22,574 bases of DNA from an uncultured Actinomycetes bacterium (GTDB lineage: Bacteria > Actinomycetota > Thermoleophilia > Miltoncostaeales > Miltoncostaeaceae), in the NCBI GenBank assembly GCA_903928615.1, contig CAIYRJ010000039.1, positions 1-22,574 of the forward strand, given 5' to 3'. Shown here piece by piece: positions 14,571-21,912 of the stretch. The notes beneath the pieces are model-generated. The model saw only the letters and a list, made by a program, of their open reading frames with translations, was not told the origin of the DNA and made no database searches. The position numbers and the translations under genes were made by a program. Each line of letters begins with the position of its first letter. The stretch's first letter is position 1.

Positions 14571-17079
14571 ATTCGTCCCCTGAAACGTCGGAATCCACGG
14601 CGGCGATGCCCAGCACGCGGGGGATGTCCGCCTCGCCGATCAGCACGGTGCGCGGCTTGGATCCCTCGTGCCCGGAGATCACCCCGAGGCGCTCGAGGGA
14701 GTCCACCAGGCGCCCGGCACGGGCGTAGCCCACCCCGAGCCGCCGCTGCAGCAGCGACACCGACGCCGTGCCCTGCTGCACCACGGTCTCCACGGCCTTG
14801 CGGATCATCTCGTCGCCACCGGCATCCACCTCGGGCTCTTCAACCTCCGGGCGCTCCATGAGGTCCTCCCGGATCTCCGGGCGGCCCTGGCGACGCCAGT
14901 GGTCGGTGATCGCGAGGATCTCCTCCTCCGACACGTAGGCGCCCTGCAGGCGCTGAAGGCGGGACGATCCCACCGGCCGGAACAGCATGTCGCCGTTTCC
15001 GAGCAGGCTCTCGGCGCCGCCGGAGTCGAGCACCACGCGCGAGTCCACCTGGGACGACACCGCGAACGCGATGCGCGAGGGCACGTTGGCCTTGATCATG
15101 CCGGTGATCACGTCCACGGACGGACGCTGGGTGGCGAGGAGCAGGTGGATGCCCACCGCGCGCGCCTTCTGCGCGATGCGGATGATGGCGTCCTCCACCT
15201 CGCCCGGCGCCACCATCATGAGGTCGGCGAGCTCATCGATGACCACGAGGATCGACGGCACCTCGCTCAGGCCCTGCTCGCGCCGGATGGCGTTCCAGTC
15301 CTTCAGGTTGCGCGCACGGGCCGCGCCCATGATCTCGTAGCGCGACTCCATCTCGCGCACGATGTTCGCCAGCACTGCCGTGGCGTTCTTCATGTTCGTC
15401 ACGACGGGCGTAAGAAGGTGCGGGATCCCCTCGTAGTGGTTCAGCTCCACCTTCTTGGGGTCCACCATCACGAGCCGCAGCTGGTCGGGCGTGGCCCGCA
15501 GCAGGATCGACGCCAGGAGGGCGTTCACGCACACGCTCTTTCCGGTGCCGGTGGAGCCAGCGATGAGCAGATGCGGCATGCGGGCGATGTCGAGGTACAC
15601 GGCCTTGCCGCCGATGTCGAGCCCGAGCCATGCGGCCAGGGCGCCGGTGTCATCGGGGAAGTCCCGCCAGACGTCCCCGAGGGTGACCATGCTGGCGTCC
15701 GGGTTCGGCACCTCCACGCCCACCGCCTGCTTGCCGGGGATCGGCGCCAGGATGCGCAGTTCGTCGGTGGCGGCAAGGGCGTAGGCGAGGTCGTCGCGCA
15801 GGTTCGAGACCTTCGACACCTTGGTGCCAGGTGCGAGCCGCAACTCGTAGCGGGTCACGCGCGGCCCGGACACGGCGTTCACCATCTCGGCCTCCACGCC
15901 GAACTCCGCGAGGGCCTCCACGAGGCGGCGGGATGTCTCGCGCACCTGGCCGGCCGGCATCTTCGACACTCCGGCGGACTTCTGGAGCGACTTCTTGGGC
16001 GGGCGCTTCCAGCCACCGCGCGGCGAGGTGCCCGGCGCCACGTGGATGTCCTCGTCGGGCGACGCTCCGGCGGCTGCTGGTCCGGCGGGCAGATCGTCCG
16101 CACCATCGGGCGCATCCGCCGCGGGCAGCTCCACTGGAGTGAACGGGTCGTCGTCGGCGTCCGGCACGTCAGCCGCGTCGCCGTCGATCGGATCGTGGAA
16201 CACGTCATGGGCCTCGTCGGCGCCGAAGGGCATCGGGGCGTCGTCGTCCTCGGGGATCCCCGTGCCCGCAAGCGCCGGGCTCGGCGGCATGGCGTCATCA
16301 CCGGCAAAGAGGTCCGGGTAGCGATCCGCGCCGTCGACGGGGTGCTCGTCATGCTCGCGCTGCGTGGTGGGAGCCGCGACGGTGCGCGCGATGGCCCGGG
16401 CCTCCTCACCGGCGCGCCTGCTGCCCCGCACGGCGGTCCCGGTGGCGGTGGCCACACCGCGGCCAACGGCGGCGCCGGCGGTGGCGACGCCGCGCCCGGA
16501 TCCACGCAGGGCCTCCCCCAGCGATGCGCCGCTCATCAGCACCATGCCCGCGGCGATGCCCAGCACCGTGAGGATGTTCGCCCCCACCGCGCCGATGGTG
16601 CTGTCGGTGGCCCACCAGAGGCCCGCCCCGATCACACCACCGGTCGCCTGCATCTCGGTCATGTCGAACCAGCCCTGCGCGGTGTCCATGCCGGCGCCGA
16701 ACAGGCCCGAGGCCAGGCCCAGCACGATGGCCAGGCCCACGATGCCGGCACCGATGCGGAAGGGGCGGGCGTCAAACACGGGGATGCGCACGATCATGTG
16801 CACCCCGATGGCGATCATCACCAGGGGTGCGAGCCCCACGCCGCGCCCCACGAACACGCGGATGAACTCCTCGAGGTACTGGCCCACCGCGCCGCCCCCG
16901 ATCGAGGCGAACACCACCGCGCCGAGGAACACCCCGAGCGCGATCAGCCCGAGGCCGGCGATCTCGCGGTAGCCGCTCCCACGACCGCGGCCGGCGGGCT
17001 TGCGCGGCGCGGACTTGCGGGTGGTCGACCCCTTGCGGGCGGAGGTCTTCGTGCGGGCCTTCGAAGCGGTCGCGGGCAT
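14569..17079 (-). CDS. ftsK: DNA translocase FtsK/SpoIIIE
   Basis: FtsK pumps chromosomal DNA across the division septum. The 836-residue protein has a Lys/Arg-rich N-terminus (residues 1-36) and about four membrane helices between residues 38 and 185. An Ala/Asp-rich linker of about 170 residues follows. The motor has Walker A GSTGTGKS (residues 508-515, Lys514), MVDPKKVELNHY, Walker B VVIDELADLM (Asp615, Glu616) and LLATQRPSVDVITG. The C-terminal gamma winged helix (about 760-830: VETVVQQGTASVSLLQRRLGVGY) in this family recognises KOPS/SRS DNA. The ATG at 17079 has CAAGG 6 nt before it; a TTG at 17085 is the alternative. It lies 37 bp after rnj and precedes the rodZ-like gene, an order conserved with Bacillus spoIIIE. 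Confidence 0.96.
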   Translation of the reverse strand: MPATASKARTKTSARKGSTTRKSAPRKPAGRGRGSGYREIAGLGLIALGVFLGAVVFASIGGGAVGQYLEEFIRVFVGRGVGLAPLVMIAIGVHMIVRIPVFDARPFRIGAGIVGLAIVLGLASGLFGAGMDTAQGWFDMTEMQATGGVIGAGLWWATDSTIGAVGANILTVLGIAAGMVLMSGASLGEALRGSGRGVATAGAAVGRGVATATGTAVRGSRRAGEEARAIARTVAAPTTQREHDEHPVDGADRYPDLFAGDDAMPPSPALAGTGIPEDDDAPMPFGADEAHDVFHDPIDGDAADVPDADDDPFTPVELPAADAPDGADDLPAGPAAAGASPDEDIHVAPGTSPRGGWKRPPKKSLQKSAGVSKMPAGQVRETSRRLVEALAEFGVEAEMVNAVSGPRVTRYELRLAPGTKVSKVSNLRDDLAYALAATDELRILAPIPGKQAVGVEVPNPDASMVTLGDVWRDFPDDTGALAAWLGLDIGGKAVYLDIARMPHLLIAGSTGTGKSVCVNALLASILLRATPDQLRLVMVDPKKVELNHYEGIPHLLTPVVTNMKNATAVLANIVREMESRYEIMGAARARNLKDWNAIRREQGLSEVPSILVVIDELADLMMVAPGEVEDAIIRIAQKARAVGIHLLLATQRPSVDVITGMIKANVPSRIAFAVSSQVDSRVVLDSGGAESLLGNGDMLFRPVGSSRLQRLQGAYVSEEEILAITDHWRRQGRPEIREDLMERPEVEEPEVDAGGDEMIRKAVETVVQQGTASVSLLQRRLGVGYARAGRLVDSLERLGVISGHEGSKPRTVLIGEADIPRVLGIAAVDSDVSGDE

Positions 17080-17116
17080 ACGCAACCTTGTTGGCCCCGC
17101 ACGCGGGACTTCCTGC

Positions 17117-18793
17117 CTAGACCTCCACCACCACGGGCAGGATCACCGGTCGCTGGCGCAGCTTCCGGTTGATCAACGCGGCCACGGCGTCGTGGAGCTG
17201 CTTCTTGAGGACGTCCACCTCGTGCACGCGCTCCTCGGATGACTCGGCGATGCTCGCCGCCACGGCCTCGCGGATGGCGTCGATGAGGGCCTCGTCCTCG
17301 GCGCCGCCGAAGCCGCGGGTCACGATGTCGGGAGTGCCGTCGATGGTGCCGTCATGGGTGTCCACCTGGACCACGATGAGCACCAGGCCGTCCTCGGACA
17401 TGTGCCGCCGGTCGCGCAGCACCCCCTCGCCCACGTCGCTCACGCCGTAGGAGTCGACGTAGGTGATGCCCGAGGGCACCCGGTCGGCCAGCTCCGCGCC
17501 GTCGGCGGAGACCTCCAGCACGTCGCCGTTCTCGAGGATGAACGTGCGCTCGGGAATGCCCAGGCGGTTCGCGAGGTCGGCATGCGCCATCTGGTGGCGG
17601 GCCTCGCCATGCACCGGCAGGAAGAAGCGGGGTCGCACGAGCTGCAGCATCCAGGCCAGCTCGTCGCGCACGCCATGGCCGGAGGCGTGGATCTCCGGGC
17701 GATCATCCGGGGTGACCACGCGCGCGCCCGATGCCACGAGGCGGTTGATGGTCTCGTCGATGGCCAGCTCGTTGCCGGGGATGCGCCGCGAGCTGTAGAC
17801 GATCGTGTCGCCCTTCTTGATGGTCACCCGGGGGTGCGCATGGTTCGCCATGCGACGCAGCGCCGACATGGGCTCGCCCTGGCTGCCGGTGGTGAGGATC
17901 ACCAGCTCATCGTCCGGCACCGAGTCGATGTCCTTGTCGGCCACCATCACCCCGTCGGGCACGTCCAGGTAGCCGAGGTTGCGGGCCACGTTCACGTTGC
18001 GCACCATCGAGCGGCCCACCACGGCCACCATGCGCCCGTCGCGATACGCGGCGTCGACCACCTGCTGCATCCGGTCGATCTGCGACGAGAACGTCGTCAC
18101 GATCACGCGGCCCGGGGCAGTGGCGAACAGGCTCGCGAGGGCCGGGCCCACGCTCTCCTCCGACCTCTTCCCCGATACCGGCACCTCTGCGTTGGTGGAA
18201 TCGCCGAGCATCACCAGCACCCCGCGGTCACCGAGTCGCGCGAGTCCGGGGATGTCGCTGCGCTTCGAGGGCCCGCCGATGGGCAGGTGGTCGAACTTGA
18301 AGTCGCCGGTGTGGAGGAGCGTGCCCACCGGGCAGCTGAGCGCCACGGCCACGCAGTCGGGGATCGAGTGGGTCACGCGCAGGAACTCGGCCTCGAATGG
18401 CCCGACCTTCCGGGGTGGGTCGCCTGCCGCGATCTCGACCATCTCGGCCTCGCCGAGCAGGCGGTGCTCGTCGAGCTTCCCGCGCACCAGCGCCAGCGTG
18501 AAGCGCGTGCCGAGGATCGGCACGGGGCCCACCTCGCGGATGAACCAGGGCACGGCGCCGATGTGGTCCTCGTGCCCGTGGGTGAGGATCAGCGCGTCGA
18601 TGCGCGAGGCATTGTCTGCCAGATACGTCATGTCGGGGAGCACGAGGTCCACGCCCATCTGCTCGGGACCGGGGAACGTCACTCCGGAGTCGATCACCAC
18701 GATGCGGCCGTCGTACTCGACGACGTACATGTTCTTGCCGATCTCCCCCACGCCGCCGAGGGGGATGATGCGAAGCGCCGATGAGTCGGTCAT
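17117..18793 (-). CDS. rnj: Ribonuclease J
   Basis: RNase J is a beta-CASP metallo-beta-lactamase nuclease with 5'-3' exonuclease and endonuclease activity in mRNA decay and rRNA processing. The 558-residue protein has the expected length. The metal motif THGHEDHIGA gives His72, His74, Asp76 and His77; IIPLGGVGEIGKNMYVVEY at the N-terminus, LLHTGDFKFD, and the beta-CASP elements ILTTGSQGEP and HASGHG are typical. PVHGEARH followed by the C-terminal multimerisation domain completes it. Its ATG overlaps the dapA TGA by 4 bp (ATGA). The dapA-rnj pairing is conserved in actinobacteria and in Bacillus, which supports both assignments. Confidence 0.96.
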   Translation of the reverse strand: MTDSSALRIIPLGGVGEIGKNMYVVEYDGRIVVIDSGVTFPGPEQMGVDLVLPDMTYLADNASRIDALILTHGHEDHIGAVPWFIREVGPVPILGTRFTLALVRGKLDEHRLLGEAEMVEIAAGDPPRKVGPFEAEFLRVTHSIPDCVAVALSCPVGTLLHTGDFKFDHLPIGGPSKRSDIPGLARLGDRGVLVMLGDSTNAEVPVSGKRSEESVGPALASLFATAPGRVIVTTFSSQIDRMQQVVDAAYRDGRMVAVVGRSMVRNVNVARNLGYLDVPDGVMVADKDIDSVPDDELVILTTGSQGEPMSALRRMANHAHPRVTIKKGDTIVYSSRRIPGNELAIDETINRLVASGARVVTPDDRPEIHASGHGVRDELAWMLQLVRPRFFLPVHGEARHQMAHADLANRLGIPERTFILENGDVLEVSADGAELADRVPSGITYVDSYGVSDVGEGVLRDRRHMSEDGLVLIVVQVDTHDGTIDGTPDIVTRGFGGAEDEALIDAIREAVAASIAESSEERVHEVDVLKKQLHDAVAALINRKLRQRPVILPVVVEV

Positions 18794-19665
18794 GCGGCCG
18801 CGATGCCGTGCGCCGAGAGCACCGCGCCAAGCCGATCGCGCTCGTCGTCGCTGGCCTGCACGAGCGGCAGGCGCAGGACATCCGTGGGAATCATTCCGAG
18901 CATCTGCAATGCCGCCTTGATCAGGATTGGGTTGGTCACCTCGAACAGGCCCGTCCAGAGCCCGGCGAGCGAGGCGTCGATGGCGCGCGCGGCGTCAACG
19001 TCACCCCCGGCGGCCAGCGCCACCATCTGCTGCATGCGGTCGCCCACCAGGTGAGAGGCCACGGAGATCACGCCGGTGCCGCCCATCTCGAGCACCGGCA
19101 TGAGCATGTCATCGTTCCCGGCGTAGATCGCCAGGTCGCACGCCTCCATGATGGCGGAGAGCTGCCCGAGGTCCTCGTTCGCCTGCTTGAGCGCGACGAC
19201 GCCGGGGATGGCGGCGAGCTCCACGATCAGCTCGGGTGGCATGTTGAGAGCGGTGCGACCGGGGATGTTGTAGAGCACCACCGGAACGCCCACCTCGGCG
19301 ATCGCCGCCACGTGGGCCACGATGCCCCGGGCGGGCGGCTTGTTGTAGTACGGCGTCACCACCAGCACCGCGTCGGCCCCGATCTCCCGGGCGGCGTGGG
19401 TGAGGTGCACCGAGTGGGCCGTGTCGTTGCTGCCCGTGCCGGCCACCATCGTGCCGCTGCCACGGGTCTCCTCGCGGGTGGCCTCGAACAGCGCGATGCG
19501 CTCGACGTCGCTGAGGGTGGACGCCTCGCCCGTGGTGCCGGCAACGACGATGCCGTCCGACCCGCTCGCGAGGAGCCGCTGGACCAGCGCGCGGTAGGCG
19601 GCCTCGTCTACCTCCCCCGACGCATCGAAGGGAGTGACGACCGCTGTGAGTACGGCTCCGAGCAC
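18790..19665 (-). CDS. dapA: 4-hydroxy-tetrahydrodipicolinate synthase
   Basis: DapA condenses pyruvate and aspartate semialdehyde, the first committed step to diaminopimelate and lysine. The 291-residue TIM-barrel protein matches the family length. Key residues align with E. coli DapA: Thr44/Thr45 in AGTTGEAST, Tyr106/107 in TPYYNKP, Tyr132 and Arg137 in YNIPGRT, and the Schiff-base lysine Lys160 in VVALKQAN. The GTG at 19665 is used because the family N-terminus (LGAVLTAVVTPF) begins there and a promoter -10 lies exactly 6 nt upstream. Reading further upstream only gives antisense sequence of the neighbouring flavoprotein gene. It heads the dapA-rnj-ftsK unit. Confidence 0.95.
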   Translation of the reverse strand: MLGAVLTAVVTPFDASGEVDEAAYRALVQRLLASGSDGIVVAGTTGEASTLSDVERIALFEATREETRGSGTMVAGTGSNDTAHSVHLTHAAREIGADAVLVVTPYYNKPPARGIVAHVAAIAEVGVPVVLYNIPGRTALNMPPELIVELAAIPGVVALKQANEDLGQLSAIMEACDLAIYAGNDDMLMPVLEMGGTGVISVASHLVGDRMQQMVALAAGGDVDAARAIDASLAGLWTGLFEVTNPILIKAALQMLGMIPTDVLRLPLVQASDDERDRLGAVLSAHGIAAA

Positions 19666-19671
19666 CGCGGC

Positions 19672-19701
19672 AGCATACCCGGAAGCACGCGACAGAGTCA
19701 G
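19672..19701 (-). promoter_or_regulatory. Predicted leaderless promoter for dapA (-35/-10)
   Basis: On the minus strand TATGCT (19677-19672) ends 6 nt before the dapA GTG. CTGACT (19701-19696), 18 bp upstream of it, matches TTGACA at four of six bases and overlaps the stop codon of the flavoprotein gene. There is no ribosome binding site in the 6-nt gap. This is the best-formed example of the leaderless pattern in the window. Confidence 0.65.
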
Positions 19702-20783
19702 GCGCCCACGAGGGCCGCGGCCGGCAGCGGATCGCGCGCCGGGCCCGGGGTGAGGAGGTCCGGGCTTGCCACGTTCCAGTACGCGCGCACCGCCCAGGGC
19801 AGCACGCGGTCGCTCGCCACGATGCGGGCGTACTGGGCGAAGAGCGGGTCGGGCAGCACGTTCAGCACCGACTGCAGCCGCTCGAGGATGCGGTAGCCCC
19901 TCGACCTCGACCCCACGGCCGCGCGGTACCCGCGCAGCGCCTCGTCCAGGCGCAGCTCGCCCGTGCGCACGCGCTCGGCGAGGCGACCGGCCACCTGCCC
20001 GAACACCAGCGCCGGGCGGATGCCCTCGCCCGATACCGGCAGGCACATCCCGGCGGAATCGCCCACGAGGAACATCCCGTCGCGCACCGGATCGATGAGC
20101 GTCGAGGTGAAGTAGCCGCCGTGCACCCGGCCCGGGTCGCCCATGCCGAGGTCGTCGCAGAAGCGCTCGAGGTCATCCGAGAGGTCGGAGTGCCCGCTGT
20201 AGGTGGCGAGCCCGGCGCGCACGTGGTCGCCGGCAGGGAACGCCCAGTAGAACCGTCGCGACCCGCGGCTCGGGCCGACGTAGAAGTGCAGCCCCTCCCC
20301 GCGGTACGGCTGCCGCGCCTCGATGCCGAAGCTCTTGCGGGGGGCCCTCGCGGCGGCCTGCTCGCGCTTGGTCGCGGCCGTGCGCCACCCGGCGGCGTCG
20401 ATGACCAGCGGTGCCTCGAACGTGCCCGCCGTGGTCTCCACCCGCCCCGCGCGGGCGGACGAGATGCGCGCCTTCACGAAGTGGGCGCCGGTGCGCTCAT
20501 GGAGATCCCGGCAGAACCGGCGATAGTCGAACGTGCAGAAGGGGAAGAAGCGCAGCACCTGCGCCCGGCGCCGCGTGTGGATGATGATGTCCTCGTGCAC
20601 CTGGTCGATCACATGGGTCATGTCCATGTTCTCGAGGCACGCGAGGGGCACGGCCGACGCCGAGGTCTCTCCCTCCCCGATGTCCAGCCGGTCGATCACC
20701 AGCACCCGGCCGCCGATCTGCTGGGCGGCGGCGAGCCCGCCGAACGACCCGCCGCAGACGATGGCGTCGTACTGGTCGGCCAT
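19698..20783 (-). CDS. Geranylgeranyl reductase-family FAD-dependent oxidoreductase
   Basis: A 361-residue flavoprotein of the PHBH-fold group that includes geranylgeranyl reductases and related dehydrogenases. FAD-binding elements are the N-terminal AIVCGGSFGGLAAA, VIDAAGWRT around residue 130 and FLVGDSAGMCLPVSGEGIRPAL in the middle. The first glycine of the usual GxGxxG is Cys10 here. Family members reduce isoprenoid double bonds in chlorophyll, quinone or lipid precursors; the substrate here is unknown. It overlaps the cupin gene by one base (TGATG), so the two are translated as a pair. The ATG at 20783 fits the family N-terminus. The dapA promoter starts within its last codons. Confidence 0.8.
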   Translation of the reverse strand: MADQYDAIVCGGSFGGLAAAQQIGGRVLVIDRLDIGEGETSASAVPLACLENMDMTHVIDQVHEDIIIHTRRRAQVLRFFPFCTFDYRRFCRDLHERTGAHFVKARISSARAGRVETTAGTFEAPLVIDAAGWRTAATKREQAAARAPRKSFGIEARQPYRGEGLHFYVGPSRGSRRFYWAFPAGDHVRAGLATYSGHSDLSDDLERFCDDLGMGDPGRVHGGYFTSTLIDPVRDGMFLVGDSAGMCLPVSGEGIRPALVFGQVAGRLAERVRTGELRLDEALRGYRAAVGSRSRGYRILERLQSVLNVLPDPLFAQYARIVASDRVLPWAVRAYWNVASPDLLTPGPARDPLPAAALVGA

Positions 20784-21190
20784 CAGGTGCGGGGGATCTC
20801 CTGTCCGGTCTCAGGGTCGATCCGGATGCCGTCGGTGATGCCCGTGCCGGGCGGCGCGCCCACGATGAGCCAGTGGCCGTCGCGATCACTGTTGTTCTGG
20901 ATGCGGCGGGTGGTGTCCTTGCCCACGCGCAGCCAGTCGCCGTCCTCGATCACCACGACCTCGCCCTCGATGAGCATCTCCTGGGGGCCACCGGCGATGA
21001 GGTGGTAGAGCTCCTCCTGGCTGTGGTGGCGGTGGTACGCCATCTGGTCGCCCGGGTGGAACACCCAGACGCGGCAGGTCATCTCCTCGCAGCCGGTGGC
21101 ACCGGCGAAGTCCTGTGACGCGGGCCCGCCACCCTTGCGCTCACGGCGCTCAACGTCGTCCGCGCGCACGTGCGTGAATCCGTCAGCCAC
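20783..21190 (-). CDS. Cupin-domain protein
   Basis: A 135-residue single-domain cupin. Motif 1 is visible as YHRHHSQEELYHLIAGG, giving His53, His55 and Glu59/Glu60 as likely metal ligands. Motif 2 (VGKDTTRRIQNNS) has Arg in the place where the fourth ligand histidine usually stands, so metal binding may be altered or absent. The family covers isomerases, dioxygenases and small-molecule sensors, and I cannot choose between them. The start is GTG 21190 with GGAGG 5 bases before it, a clear ribosome binding site. It lies 32 bp after dapB and overlaps the flavoprotein start by one base; a joint function with that enzyme is an inference from the coupling. Confidence 0.82.
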   Translation of the reverse strand: MADGFTHVRADDVERRERKGGGPASQDFAGATGCEEMTCRVWVFHPGDQMAYHRHHSQEELYHLIAGGPQEMLIEGEVVVIEDGDWLRVGKDTTRRIQNNSDRDGHWLIVGAPPGTGITDGIRIDPETGQEIPRT

Positions 21191-21222
21191 CTCGTCCTCC
21201 GATCCGGGATACCGGGCCGAGG

Positions 21223-21912
21223 TTACCCGAACATCAGCGGGGCGATCCCCCGCGTGAGGCCGGGGCGATCCGGCACCGCGCGCACCGCCATGAGCACGCC
21301 CGGCATGAAGCACTCGCGCGACAGGCTGTCGTGGCGGATGGACAGCGTCTCGGCCAGCCCGCCCAGGATGACCTCCTGGTGGGCGACCATCCCCGGCAGC
21401 CGAACCGAGTGGATCGGCACGTCGCCGTGCATCATCTCCGCCGTGTGCGCGGCGGTGCCGCTGGGGGCGTCGATCTTGCCGCTGTGATGAAGCTCCACGA
21501 TCTCGGCGCTCTCCATGAAGCGCGATGCCTCCTCGGCGAAGCGCATCATCAGCACCGCACCCACGGCGAAGTTCGCCGCCACGATGAGGTTGGCCGGCCC
21601 GGACTCCGCGAGGGACGTCAACTCGGCCATCTGGGCGTCGGTCATCCCGGTGGTGCCCACGACGCAGTGCACGCCCGCCTCGAGGCACGCGCTCACGGTG
21701 CCGAACGCGGCATCGGGGATCGTGAAGTCCACCGCCACGTGGGGCTTCGCCGCGGTGATGGCCTCCTCGACCGTGAGGAAGAGCGACGCCCCATCGGGCA
21801 CCAGATCCGGGTCGGCCTGGGCGACGAGTTCCATGTCAGGCGCGTCGGTGACGGCCTGCACCACCTGCCGGCCCATCCGCCCGTTCGCGCCGGTCACCAT
21901 CACGCGGGTCAT
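21223..21912 (-). CDS. dapB: 4-hydroxy-tetrahydrodipicolinate reductase
   Basis: DapB reduces the DapA product to tetrahydrodipicolinate with NAD(P)H. The 229-residue protein is at the short end of the family range. The nucleotide loop is VTGANGRMGRQV (residues 6-17), followed by VDFTIPDA, VVGTTGMT and AANFAVGAV. The catalytic segment ELHHSGKIDAPSGTA carries His142, His143 and Lys146. The ATG at 21912 overlaps the stop of the M16 peptidase gene by 4 bp (ATGA), so both start and operon link are well supported. The peptidase-dapB neighbourhood is known in actinobacteria such as Mycobacterium. Confidence 0.96.
   Translation of the reverse strand: MTRVMVTGANGRMGRQVVQAVTDAPDMELVAQADPDLVPDGASLFLTVEEAITAAKPHVAVDFTIPDAAFGTVSACLEAGVHCVVGTTGMTDAQMAELTSLAESGPANLIVAANFAVGAVLMMRFAEEASRFMESAEIVELHHSGKIDAPSGTAAHTAEMMHGDVPIHSVRLPGMVAHQEVILGGLAETLSIRHDSLSRECFMPGVLMAVRAVPDRPGLTRGIAPLMFG

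Noticed and set aside
14668..17172. 834-codon open frame on the plus strand opposite ftsK
   Set aside because: It is rich in His, Arg, Gly and Asp with no domain, and lies entirely opposite an intact FtsK; it reflects high GC content and few stop codons.
19666..19697. Lysine riboswitch or T-box before dapA
   Set aside because: Only 32 bp separate the flavoprotein stop and the dapA start, and the -10 lies 6 nt before the start codon, leaving no room for a leader RNA.
19666..20046. Upstream extension of the dapA frame to give a 418-residue protein
   Set aside because: The extra sequence is Arg/Gly-rich, out of frame within the flavoprotein gene, and unlike any DapA N-terminus; the promoter and GTG at 19665 explain the start.
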